The notes under the pieces: model-generated
What the model saw: the letters and a program-made list of their open reading frames with translations, nothing else
What the model was told of the DNA's origin: nothing
The model's database searches: none
Assembly: GCA_037442205.1 (NCBI GenBank)
Contig: JBBIQS010000039.1
Span: 1-64,000, forward strand
Source of the DNA: JBBIQS01 sp037442205
GTDB taxonomy: Bacteria > Myxococcota > Myxococcia > Myxococcales > UBA5297
Length of the DNA stretch: 64,000 nucleotides
Reading direction: 5' to 3'
Made by a program: the position numbers and the translations under genes
Part shown: piece by piece, positions 8,605-17,500 of the stretch
Position numbering within the stretch: the first letter of the stretch is position 1
Layout of the letters: each line of letters starts with the position of its first letter

Positions 8605-8610
8605 ATTTTA
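8605..8610 (-). promoter_or_regulatory. candidate -10 element of the PEP-synthase-like gene
   Basis: Read on the reverse strand this is TAAAAT, five of six matches to the consensus, in otherwise GC-rich DNA. The best -35 (GTTTCT, 16 bases upstream) is weak. It would give a leader of roughly 100 bases before ATG 8495. Confidence 0.35.
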
Positions 8611-8735
8611 GCCCGGACCACGCCTAAGAAACGCGGCTCAATGGCGAAAAATGGACAGCCTGGCTCCGGGGCGGGAAGTCCTGCGGGCGAGCGTGGCGAG
8701 CGACCGCGTGCGCTGCTGGCGCGAAACGCGCACCC

Positions 8736-8768
8736 AAAAGCAAAGCCGGGCGATCGCTCGCCCGGCCT
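8736..8768 (-). terminator. rho-independent terminator of gdhA
   Basis: On the reverse strand a stem with GCCGGG/CCCGGC outer arms and a partly paired GCGAGCGATCGC-like centre is followed by TTTGCTTTT. It lies 33 bases after the gdhA stop. Confidence 0.75.
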
Positions 8769-8800
8769 CGCGCAACTGCTCGTTCGGCTCGCTCAGCCGC

Positions 8801-10141
8801 TCAGATCACGCCCTGGGCCAGCATGGCGTTGGCGACCTTGATGAAGCCGGCAACGTTGGCGCCCTTGACGTAGCTGACGCGGTTGCCGTCCTTGCCGTGC
8901 TCGACGCAGGCGCGGTGGATCGACTTCATGATGTCGTGCAGGCGGGCATCGACCTCCTCGCGGGTCCAGGACAGGTGCATCGCGTTCTGGGCCATCTCCA
9001 GGCCGCTGGTGGCCACGCCGCCGGCGTTGGAGGCCTTGCCCGGGGCGAACAGGATCTTGTGCTGCTCGAACACCTCGACCGCCTCCGGGGTGCTGGGCAT
9101 GTTGGCGCCCTCGACCACGCAGCTGCAGCCGTTCTTGACCAGCAGCTTGGCGTCGTCCCCGTTCAGCTCGTTCTCGCAGGCGGTGGGGAAGGCGATGTCG
9201 CACTTGACGCCCCAGGGCCGCTGCTTCTCCAGGAACTGGGCCTTCTTGTACTTCTCCACGTAGCCCTTGAGGCTGGCGCGCTTGTTGAAGACCAGGTCCT
9301 TGGTGAAGGCCAGCTTCTCGGGGTCGATGCCGTCCGGGTCGTGGACGGTGCCGTCGTAGTCGGTCATCGCCACCACCTTGCCGCCCAGCTGGTTGACCTT
9401 CTCGATGGTGTGCAGGCCGACGTTGCCGGCCCCGGAGATGATCACCGTCTTGCCCTTGAAGCCGTCGCCCTTGGCGGCCAGCATCTCCTGGGCGAAGTAG
9501 GTGGCGCCGTAGCCGGTGGCCTCGGTGCGCACCAGCGAGCCGCCCCACTCCAGCCCCTTGCCGGTCAGCACCCCGGTGAACTCGTTCTTCATCTTCTTGT
9601 AGGCGCCGAACAGGTAGCCGATCTCCCGGCCGCCCACGCCCAGGTCGCCGGCGGGGACGTCGGTGTCCGGGCCGATGTGCCGCCACAGCTCGCCCATGAA
9701 CGCCTGGCAGAAGCGCATCACCTCGATGTCGCTCTTGCCGCGCACGTCGAAGTCGCTGCCGCCCTTGCCGCCGCCCATCGGCAGCCCGGTGAGCGCGTTC
9801 TTGAAGGTCTGCTCGAAGCCCAGGAACTTGAGCACCCCCAGGGTCACGCTGGAGTGGTAGCGCAGCCCGCCCTTGTAGGGCCCGATGGCGCTGTTGAACT
9901 GGACGCGGAAGCCCCGGTTGACCTGCACCTGGCCCTTGTCGTCGACCCAGGGCACCCGGAACATCAGCACCCGCTCCGGCTCGACCATCCGCTCCAGGAT
10001 CTTGGCCTGCTTGTAGGCGGGGTTCGAGTCGACCACCGGCATCACCGACTCGAGCACCTCGCGCACGGCCTGGTGGAACTGCGGCTCGGCGGGGTTCTTG
10101 GCGATCAGATCAGCCATGAAGGAATCGACTGCCTTGCTCAT
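8801..10141 (-). CDS. gdhA: glutamate dehydrogenase (NADP-type, hexameric small form)
   Basis: 446 residues, the usual length of the roughly 50-kDa hexameric enzyme. It interconverts 2-oxoglutarate plus ammonia and glutamate. Seen: the substrate-binding GPYKGGLRYH block, the catalytic-lysine loop PMGGGKGGSDFD (Lys126), and the dinucleotide fold SGAGNVG (236-242). The N-terminal sequence and length fit NADP-dependent bacterial GdhA, but cofactor choice was not tested. The start has an AG-rich ribosome binding region (AGAGAGG). The gene is a single unit with a strong promoter (10257-10285) and its own terminator. Confidence 0.95.
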   Translation of the reverse strand: MSKAVDSFMADLIAKNPAEPQFHQAVREVLESVMPVVDSNPAYKQAKILERMVEPERVLMFRVPWVDDKGQVQVNRGFRVQFNSAIGPYKGGLRYHSSVTLGVLKFLGFEQTFKNALTGLPMGGGKGGSDFDVRGKSDIEVMRFCQAFMGELWRHIGPDTDVPAGDLGVGGREIGYLFGAYKKMKNEFTGVLTGKGLEWGGSLVRTEATGYGATYFAQEMLAAKGDGFKGKTVIISGAGNVGLHTIEKVNQLGGKVVAMTDYDGTVHDPDGIDPEKLAFTKDLVFNKRASLKGYVEKYKKAQFLEKQRPWGVKCDIAFPTACENELNGDDAKLLVKNGCSCVVEGANMPSTPEAVEVFEQHKILFAPGKASNAGGVATSGLEMAQNAMHLSWTREEVDARLHDIMKSIHRACVEHGKDGNRVSYVKGANVAGFIKVANAMLAQGVI

Positions 10142-10256
10142 GACGAGTTCCTCTCTCTTCGGGGTTGTGCGGGCCTGGGAGTCGCGTGCGCCCTGCCCTC
10201 AGGAAGGCGTCCGGGGGCCCCGGAATAGAGGCCGACGGCCTTCCACAGCGGCGGGC

Positions 10257-10285
10257 GTCTTACGCCCAACATCCCGTAATGTCAA
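10257..10285 (-). promoter_or_regulatory. sigma-70 promoter of gdhA with inverted repeat over the -10
   Basis: Read on the reverse strand: a perfect -35 TTGACA (10285-10280), a 17-base spacer and -10 TAAGAC (10262-10257). Transcription would start near 10250, leaving a leader of about 110 bases. A perfect inverted repeat GGGCGT-CTT-ACGCCC (10253-10267) covers the -10 and could be a repressor site. Confidence 0.65.
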
Positions 10286-10491
10286 TCGTTTCTGGGAATC
10301 GGACATGACGCGCCAGGCTAGGTCCCCAAAGCCCTTGGGGAAACCGTCCGGCCGGCCCATGGCCCGCCGTCCGCGCAGTAGGCCGGGCGGCGAAACCTGG
10401 GCTTCTGGGGGCCATCGGCGAGGCTAATGGCAATCGGCCCGGGGCCGTTCGTAGATCCGAGAATCGGCGACCGGATCCGCCGGCGCGGGCG

Positions 10492-10497
10492 TATAAA
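10492..10497 (+). promoter_or_regulatory. candidate -10 element upstream of the 10537 gene
   Basis: TATAAA stands out in GC-rich DNA about 40 bases before the GTG start. No convincing -35 is placed 16-18 bases upstream, so confidence is low. Confidence 0.3.
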
Positions 10498-10536
10498 GCT
10501 GCGCCGGCCAGCGGGACAGCCGGCGAGGGCGCGACC

Positions 10537-11655
10537 GTGGCGGCACCGACCGACTGGGAACGAAAGCTGGAGGACGCGCTGGTGCGGGTCCAGGGCGCCA
10601 TCGCCCGGGCCCAGGCCCGCCACGAGGCCGAGCTGCGCGCCCAGGGGCAGCAGCCGCGCTCGCCCTTCGACTTCGACTGGCTGGCGGCCCGGGAGGTCGT
10701 CCGGATGCGGCGCCGGCGGGCCCGCCACCGCTGGCGCCTGGAGCGCAAGCAGTGGAAGAAGCAGTTCCGCCGCGCCCGGCTCGAGCGCGCCAGCCGCTTC
10801 AAGGGCTATCTCTTCGCCGCCCTGGCGCTGCTATTCCTGGTCCAGATGACGGTCGATCCCCAGGTGCTCTGGTGGATGGTCTTCCTCGCCCTGGGGTTCG
10901 GGCAGGCATCGCTGCGCAACTTCGTCCACGTGCGCCAGCGAGAGGAGCTGGAGGCCCAGGAGCGGGCGGCGCTCCCCTCCCCCGAGAGCGCCGAGGCCCC
11001 GCCGCCGCGCGAAGCGGCCGAGAAAGCGGCACGCGCCGGCGACGGCTCGATCGACCAGCGGCTGCGGCGAATCGACGGCCTTTGCGACAAGCTGCTGGGC
11101 GAGATCAAGAACGGCCGCCCGGTGTTGCAGACGGTCGTCCAGAACCCTGAGCAGACCATCAAGGCGCTGCGCGCCACCTGCCACGAGCTGGCGCGAAGGG
11201 AGCAGGCGCTGCGGGCGCTGGTGACCCGCGAGGACGAGCAGCGGCTGGAGGCCGAGCGCGACGGGCTGGCGATGCGCATCGGGCAGGAGCAGGACGAGGT
11301 GGTCCGCTCGCGCCTGGGCTCGGCCCTGGCCGCGCTCGACGAGCAGGTGCGCCGGCGCAGGGACCTGGCGGTCGACGCCGCGCGGCTGGAGGCCGAGAGC
11401 ACCCGGCTGCTCTACACGCTCGAGAGCCTCTACACCCAGGTCCTCCGGGTCCGCTCGGCCGACGCCGCCTCGTCGGAGGTGGTGGGCGCCGGGCTGCGCC
11501 AGAGCCTGGAGCAGTTGGGCCTGGAGATCGACTCGGTGGCCGAGGCCCTGGAGCAGGTCGGCCGCGACGACCTATCGCGCGCCGGGGTGACCGCCGTTTC
11601 GCCGCTCGGCTCCGAGGAGCCTGCTCGCTCGCCCAGCGAGCGCGAGCGCAGCTGA
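10537..11655 (+). CDS. hypothetical two-TM coiled-coil protein
   Basis: 372 residues starting at GTG, with a GCGAGGG site upstream. Residues 1-85 are charged and arginine-rich. A hairpin of two membrane helices follows (about 89-105 and 108-127), reminiscent of the small '2TM' domain. Residues 160-360 are long amphipathic helices rich in Glu, Arg, Leu and Ala, likely coiled coil. No catalytic motif is seen. It may be a membrane-anchored scaffold. I do not recognise the family, and its neighbours (gdhA, a Ser-rich exported protein) do not suggest a function. Confidence 0.6.
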   Translation: MAAPTDWERKLEDALVRVQGAIARAQARHEAELRAQGQQPRSPFDFDWLAAREVVRMRRRRARHRWRLERKQWKKQFRRARLERASRFKGYLFAALALLFLVQMTVDPQVLWWMVFLALGFGQASLRNFVHVRQREELEAQERAALPSPESAEAPPPREAAEKAARAGDGSIDQRLRRIDGLCDKLLGEIKNGRPVLQTVVQNPEQTIKALRATCHELARREQALRALVTREDEQRLEAERDGLAMRIGQEQDEVVRSRLGSALAALDEQVRRRRDLAVDAARLEAESTRLLYTLESLYTQVLRVRSADAASSEVVGAGLRQSLEQLGLEIDSVAEALEQVGRDDLSRAGVTAVSPLGSEEPARSPSERERS

Positions 11656-11770
11656 CGGCGCTCGACAGAGGGGCCTCGCCGGGGAGCCCGTCCCCGGGCC
11701 GGGCTGTTCTCACCGCCGCCGCCGGCCGTAGCTTCTCCAATGCCCAGCAGGTCTCGGGCGAGGAGGGGGT

Positions 11771-12286
11771 ATGCACAAGATCATTCCGGCGCTGGCAGCG
11801 TTGGCGGTCCTGGCCACGAGCGCGGTCGCGGCAGGTACCCCGAAACGCAGCTCCAAGCACACGCAGATGGACGAGGGGACCTCGTCGTCCAGCACCGACC
11901 AGAGCCAGAGCGCCACCGGCGGTTCGGCCGGCTCTGAGCAGGGCACCATGGGCTCGACCATGGGCTCCAGCTCGACCGCCGGCAGCCAGCAGCTGCAGGG
12001 CGTGGTGAAGAGCTACGACAAGGCCAAGAACCAGCTCACCATCCAGCTGCCGCTGTCGCCCAACGCCACCATCACCAAGAACGGCCAGGTGGCCCGCAGC
12101 AGCGACATCAAGGCCGGCCAGGAAGTGCGCGCCAACTACGACCCGAGCTCCAACAACATCAGCAGCCTGGACATCACCTCCGCCGGCACCGGCGGCACCG
12201 GCGCCTCGAGCAGCGATTCCAGCAAGAGCGACTCGAGCAAGAGCGATTCCAGCAAGAGCGACAGCAGCAGCGACATCAACAAGTAG
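11771..12286 (+). CDS. exported Ser/Gly-rich protein with DSSKS repeats
   Basis: 171 residues. A clear Sec signal peptide (MHKIIPALAALAVLATSAVAAG) would be cut near residue 21. A low-complexity Ser/Thr/Gly/Gln stretch follows to about 75. A small folded part (about 76-135: LQGVVKSYDKAKNQLTIQL ... ATITKNGQVARSSDIKAGQ) resembles the beta-rich domain found in many predicted periplasmic proteins. The tail is Ser/Asp/Lys-rich with three DSSKS repeats. The ribosome binding site AGGAGG (11761-11766) lies four bases before ATG. Function unknown. Confidence 0.7.
   Translation: MHKIIPALAALAVLATSAVAAGTPKRSSKHTQMDEGTSSSSTDQSQSATGGSAGSEQGTMGSTMGSSSTAGSQQLQGVVKSYDKAKNQLTIQLPLSPNATITKNGQVARSSDIKAGQEVRANYDPSSNNISSLDITSAGTGGTGASSSDSSKSDSSKSDSSKSDSSSDINK
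12215..12259 (+). repeat. three 15-base tandem repeats (DSSKS)
   Basis: Units start at 12215, 12230 and 12245. The first and third are identical (GATTCCAGCAAGAGC) and the second differs at a few bases. They encode the Ser/Asp/Lys tail of the exported protein and could change length by slippage. Confidence 0.85.
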
Positions 12287-12483
12287 CTGGCCGCGCCGAG
12301 CGGTCGGCAGCCCCCTGCCCTGAGCCGAGCGCTGGCTCGCCTGCAGGGCCGGGGCCGCGGGAGAGGCGCGCCGCCCGAGCGGTGCGCCCTCCCTCGGGCA
12401 AGGCGAGCGCGAACGCGGCCGGTCCCGCGTCGCCCCCGGGACCGCGCTAGAGTGTCGCGCGAACCCTTTCCGCCTGGACCGCC

Positions 12484-13671
12484 ATGCGCTTCGAGTTCTG
12501 CAACCCCACCCGGCTGCTCTTCGGCGCCGGCAACCTGGACCGCCTGGGCGAGGAGGTCCGCCGCCTCGGCAAGCGGGCGCTGCTGGTGATCGGCGGCCGC
12601 AGCGCCAAGGCCGGCGGCACCTTCGACCGCGCCAGCGCCAGCCTCAAGGCCGCCGGAGTTTCGGCGGTGGAGATGGAGGGGATCGAGCCCAATCCCCGGC
12701 TGTCGACGGTGGCCCGGGGTGCGGCGCTCGCCCGCCGCGAGGCGGTGGACGTGGTGGTCGGGCTGGGCGGCGGCAGTGCCATGGACGCGGCCAAGGTGAT
12801 CGCCGCCAGCGTCTTCTACGAGGGCGAGCTGTGGGAGATGTTCGTCCGCGGCCCCGGGGCCAGCCGCCCGCCGAGCCGCGCCCTGCCGATCGTCACCGTC
12901 CCCACCCTGGCCGCCACCGGCTCGGAGATGAACTGCGGCGCGGTGGTCACCAACGAGAAGACCACCGAGAAGAGCATCGTCCAGGCGAGCTGTCTGTACC
13001 CGCGGCTGGCGCTGGTCGATCCCGAGCTGACCCTGACCGTGCCGGCCAGCCACACCGCCTACGGCATCGCCGACCTGCTCACCCACGTCACCGAGGGCTA
13101 CTTCAACGGCGTCGACGGCACCCCGCTGCAGGACCGCTTCGCCGAGGGCGTGGTCCACACCGCGCTGGAGTGGGGTCCCAAGGCGGTGGCCAACGGCCGC
13201 GACCTGGAGGCGCGCACCCAGATCCAGTGGTGCTCGGTGGTGGCGCTCAACGGCTGGGTGCAGGCCGGGGTCAGGGGCCCGTTCCCGGCGCACATCCTGG
13301 AGCACGCGCTGTCGGCGCACCACGACGTGCCCCACGGCGCCGGGCTGGCGGTGATCTCGCCGGCCTGGATGCGGCTGGCGGCGGCCCAGCGCCCGGAGAA
13401 GTTCGCCCAGTTCGGCGAGCGGCTCTTCGGCCTCGAGCCCCGCCCCGGCCACGAGCGCGAGCTGGCCCAGGAGGCCATCGGCAGGTACCAGGCCTTCCTC
13501 CACAGCCTGGGCTGCCCGACCCGCCTGTCCGAGCTGGGCATCGGCCGGGAGAACCTCGCCCGCTTCGCCCAGGACGCGCTGCGCCTGGTCCGCGACCGCG
13601 AGAACCGGCTTCCGGGGAGACCGGCGCTGTCGGAGGCCGAGCTGGTGCGGCTTCTCGAATCGGCGCTGTGA
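12484..13671 (+). CDS. iron-containing alcohol dehydrogenase, butanol-dehydrogenase-like
   Basis: 395 residues of the group III Fe-ADH family, closest in pattern to the NADPH-dependent butanol dehydrogenase BdhA/YqhD branch. Seen: the NAD(P) loop VVGLGGGSAMDAAK and the metal ligands Asp197, His201 (GIADLLTH), His270 and His284 (AHILEHALSAHHDVPHGAG), with the spacings of the family. It should reduce aldehydes or oxidise alcohols in the cytosol. It is followed after 25 bases by a DUF4239 membrane protein, which may be co-transcribed. The exact substrate cannot be read from sequence. Confidence 0.9.
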   Translation: MRFEFCNPTRLLFGAGNLDRLGEEVRRLGKRALLVIGGRSAKAGGTFDRASASLKAAGVSAVEMEGIEPNPRLSTVARGAALARREAVDVVVGLGGGSAMDAAKVIAASVFYEGELWEMFVRGPGASRPPSRALPIVTVPTLAATGSEMNCGAVVTNEKTTEKSIVQASCLYPRLALVDPELTLTVPASHTAYGIADLLTHVTEGYFNGVDGTPLQDRFAEGVVHTALEWGPKAVANGRDLEARTQIQWCSVVALNGWVQAGVRGPFPAHILEHALSAHHDVPHGAGLAVISPAWMRLAAAQRPEKFAQFGERLFGLEPRPGHERELAQEAIGRYQAFLHSLGCPTRLSELGIGRENLARFAQDALRLVRDRENRLPGRPALSEAELVRLLESAL

Positions 13672-13696
13672 GCCGCCGCCGGGCTAAGCTCTGACC

Positions 13697-14497
13697 ATGC
13701 GCTCGTTCCTGCGAAATCTCCTCTGGCTGTGCGCGATCGCCACCGCGAGCGCCGCCGGCTCGATCGGCTGGCTGCTGTTGGTGCGCCGGGTGGTGGGCCC
13801 GGCGCTCCTGCGCGCCGACAACGACGTCGCCGGCAACTACCTGCAGACGCTGGGGACGGTCTACGCGGTGGTGCTGGCCTTCGTGGTCTACGTGGTCTGG
13901 AGCCAGTTCAACGAGGCCCGCGCCGCGGTGCAGAGCGAAGCCAACGAGATCTCCGACCTCTTCCGGACCGTCCACGGCCTGGGCGAGCCGACCCGCCGGC
14001 GGGTGCGGTCGCTGCTGACCGACTACGTCCAGCTGGTGGCCCGCGAGGAGTGGGCGGCGATGGGCAGGGGCCGCTCCCTGCCGGCGGCCCAGGCGATCCT
14101 CGACCAGGTGTGGGCGGCGCTGGAGGCGGCCGAGCCGGCGACCGCGCGCGCCGAGGTCATCTACTCCGAGGCGCTGGGCCGCTTCAACGACCTGAGCGAC
14201 CGGCGCAGCCACCGCCTCTTCACCGCCCGGCTTCGCCTTCCGCCGCTGATGTGGACGCTGCTGCTCGCCGGCGCGGCCCTCACCGTCGGCTCGATGGCCC
14301 TGTTCGGCCTCGACACCTTCGCCTCCCACGCCCTGATGACCGCCTCGCTGGCCGGGCTCATCGGCTTCATCCTCTTCGTGGTCTACGACCTGGACAATCC
14401 GTTCTGGGGCGCCTGGCGCGTCGGTCCCTCGCCGCTGCTGCGGGCGATCGCCGAGGACACTCCCCAGCCCGCCGCCAGCCGGGACGCCGCCGCCTGA
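13697..14497 (+). CDS. DUF4239 (bestrophin-like) membrane protein
   Basis: 266 residues with two N-terminal membrane helices (about 8-30 and 51-68) and two near the C-terminus (about 193-212 and 215-236). A soluble helical part between them carries the FNEARAAVQSEANEISDLFRTV block typical of DUF4239. The family is distantly related to bestrophin channels, but its function in bacteria is not established. It sits between the Fe-ADH and the WD40 kinase, all on the same strand with gaps of 25 and 63 bases. Confidence 0.75.
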   Translation: MRSFLRNLLWLCAIATASAAGSIGWLLLVRRVVGPALLRADNDVAGNYLQTLGTVYAVVLAFVVYVVWSQFNEARAAVQSEANEISDLFRTVHGLGEPTRRRVRSLLTDYVQLVAREEWAAMGRGRSLPAAQAILDQVWAALEAAEPATARAEVIYSEALGRFNDLSDRRSHRLFTARLRLPPLMWTLLLAGAALTVGSMALFGLDTFASHALMTASLAGLIGFILFVVYDLDNPFWGAWRVGPSPLLRAIAEDTPQPAASRDAAA

Positions 14498-14560
14498 GCT
14501 CGCTTTGCTGGGGGCCCCCCGAAATACCGGCGGCGACGGCGGGGCCGGTTTAGTGCCACA

Positions 14561-17500
14561 ATGGCCTCACGGACGGCCATGGCCAGCGAACCCAACCCCA
14601 GCGAACGGCTGCTCTTCGCCCTGCTCGCGGTCGAGCTCGACTGCTCCTCGCCGGTGGACGTGGCGGAGTCGCTGGCCGAGTGCCCGGCCGAAGGCGGCTA
14701 CGCCCCGCTGGCCGAGGCGCTGGCCCGCCGCGGGCTGACAGCCGAGCGGCGCCGGGACATCGAGCAGTCGCTGTCGCGCATCGCCGCCAACCAGATGGCC
14801 ACCCTGGCCGAGCCCATCGCCGCCCAGCGCAAGGACGAGCGCCAGCGCTCCGCGCAGGCCGCCGCCGAGGCCCGGCAGGCGGTGCGCGAGGACGAGCTCA
14901 ACCTCCCCGGCGAGCGGGCCGGCCGCTACCTCGTCAAGGGCGTCCACGGCCGCGGCGGCCAGGCCAAGGTGCTGCTGGCCTTCGACGAGGAGATGGACCG
15001 CGAGGTGGCGCTCAAGGTGATGCGCAACCCCGGCACCTCCAGCAGCATGCCGCCCTACTCCAGCATGCGCTCCACCCCCGGGGCGCTGCGCTTTTTGCGC
15101 GAGGCCAAGGTCACCGCCTCGCTCGAGCACCCGAACATCGTCCCGGTCCACGAGCTGGGCCGGCGCGAGGACGGCTCGCTCTACTACACCATGCGGCTGG
15201 TGCGCGGCCGGACCCTGGCCAAGTCGCTGGAGGAATGCAAGACCCTCGCCGAGCGGCTCAAGCGCATCGGCAGCTTCTGGGACGTGTGCAACGCCGTCGC
15301 CTTCGCCCACAGCAAGGGCGTGATCCACCGCGACCTCAAGCCCGAGAACATCATGGTGGGCGAGTTCGGCGAGACGGTGCTGCTGGACTGGGGCGTGGCC
15401 AAGGTCCACGGCGAGCGGGACATCGGCGCCAGCGACCTCAAGCGCGAGATCGACCGCCTCCACCAGGACAGCGACCGCACCCAGGCCGGCACCGCGGTCG
15501 GCACTCCGTCCTACATGAGCCCGGAGCAGGCGATGGGGCTGGTCGACGAGATCGACGGCCGCTCCGACGTGTGGGGGCTGGGGGCGGTGCTCTACGAGAT
15601 CCTCACCGGCCGGCCGCCGTTCAAGGGCCAGACCCCGGTGCAGACCCTGGACGCGGTGGTCAACAAGCCGCACCTGCCGGTGCGCACCGCGGTCCCCGAG
15701 GCCCCGCGCGAGCTGACGGCCATCGCCGAGAAGTGCCTGCAGAAGGAGAAGGCCGACCGCTACCAGTCCGCCCACGAGCTGGCCACCGAGATCGAGGCCT
15801 TCATGACCGGCGGGCGGGTGCACGCCTACCACTACTCGAGCTTGGAGCTGGTGCGCCGCTTCTACGCCCAGAACCGGGCGGCGGTGGTGGCGGCCGGGCT
15901 CTTGCTGGCAGTGATCGTGGCCGCGCTGATTTCGGTCAGCGTGGCCCTCAAGTCCGAGACGCAGGCCCGGGCCCGCGAGTACCAGGAGCGGCTCACCGCC
16001 AACTTCCATCTGGCCCAGGCCTTCGCCGAGAAGGCCGATCGGATGTCCGAGGACCAGCGCTTCCTGTCGACGGCGCTCTTCGCCTCGGCCTCGCTGCTGC
16101 ACAACCCGGCCCACCCGCTGAGCCCGTTCTTCGACCCCGGCTTCGCGGCCCAGGTCCCGGCCAGCGAGCAGAGCCGGGTGGGCGCCGCCTCGCAGACCTA
16201 CCGCGCCGGCTTCGGCACCTACGCCACCCTCTCCCGCTCGCTTTCCACCGGGGACGTCGCCGACCAGGTCGCCTTCTCCCGCGACGGGACGCTGCTCGTC
16301 GCCGCCAGCGGCCAGCGGGTGGTCCGCTTCCGCCTGCCCGGCGGCGAGCCGCTGCCTCCGCTGTCCGGGGGCCACCAGGAGTACATCTACGGCGTCGCCA
16401 TCTCGCCCGACGCCAGCCTGATCGCCTCCTGCGACCGGGCCGGCCAGGTGGTGGTCTGGGACGCCGCCGCCGCCAAGCCGCGCTTCCAGCTCAAGGCCCA
16501 CGAGGGCGCGGCCCACAACGTGGCATTCACCCCCGACGGAACCCGGCTGGTCTCCTCCGGCTACGACGGCACCCTCAAGGTGATCGACCTGGCCGACGGC
16601 AAGATCGCCGCCTCCCTCGCCACCCCTGCCCAGCACCTCAACAGCCTGGCGCTCTCAGCCGACGGCAAGCTGGCCGCGGTCAGCGCCGACGACCACCTGG
16701 CGCGGATCATCGACCTCGCCACCGGCAAGCCGCTGCCCCAGGTCTTCGCCCACGACAGCATCGCGCTGGCCGCCTCCTTCTCCCCCGACGGCACGCTGCT
16801 GGCCACCGGCTCCGAGGACCGGCGGGTGCGGATCTGGGAGGCGGCCACCGGCAAGCTCTTGCACACGCTGGAGGGCCACCGCGACGGCGTCCCTGGCCTC
16901 GACTGGTCGCCCGACGGCAAGCTGCTGGGCACGGTCGGCTGGGACAAGAGCACCCGGCTCTGGGACGTGGCCGAGGGGCTTCCGCTGATCACCCTCGGCT
17001 CGCACGACGACCTCTCCTACGGCATCGCCTTCGCCCCCGACGGCCGCTCCTTCGCCACCACGGGCTACGACAAGGTCGTCAAGCTGTGGCAGCTGCGCCA
17101 GGCACCCGGGCTGACCACCCTGCGCGGCCACAGCGGAGTGATCTACGGGCTGGCCTTCTCCAGGGACGGCAGCCGGCTGGCCTCGGGCAGCTGGGACAAG
17201 AAGGTCATCGTCTGGGACCTCAAGTCGCACAAGCCGCTGGCCACCCTCTCCGGCCACACCGAGGCCATCGACGGCGGGGTGGCGCTGGACGCCGAGGCCC
17301 GGCGGGCGGTCTCCGGCGGCCGCGACGGCACGGTGCGGATCTGGGACGTGGCCTCCGGCAAGCCCCTGCACGTGCTGCAGAGCAGCAAGTCGATCGTCTA
17401 CGGCATCTCGATGTCCCCCGACGGCCGGCTGGCGGCCTCCTCCGGCCAGGACGCCCGGGTCCACCTCTGGGACGTGGAGAGCGGGGCCGAGCTGCGCACC

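Larger units (their letters stand above)
8496..8800. other. intergenic region between gdhA and the PEP-synthase-like gene
   Basis: These 305 bases lie between two reverse-strand genes. They hold the gdhA terminator (8736-8768), a -10-like element for the downstream gene (8605-8610) and a GC-rich inverted repeat near 8562-8582 (CCGGC/GCCGG type) in the presumed leader. No coding signal was seen. Confidence 0.6.
10142..10536. other. divergent promoter region of gdhA and the 10537 gene
   Basis: 395 non-coding bases. They hold the gdhA promoter with an inverted repeat over its -10, and on the forward strand a TATAAA (10492-10497) about 40 bases before the GTG at 10537, without a good -35. The middle (10290-10480) shows nothing recognisable. 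Confidence 0.6.
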
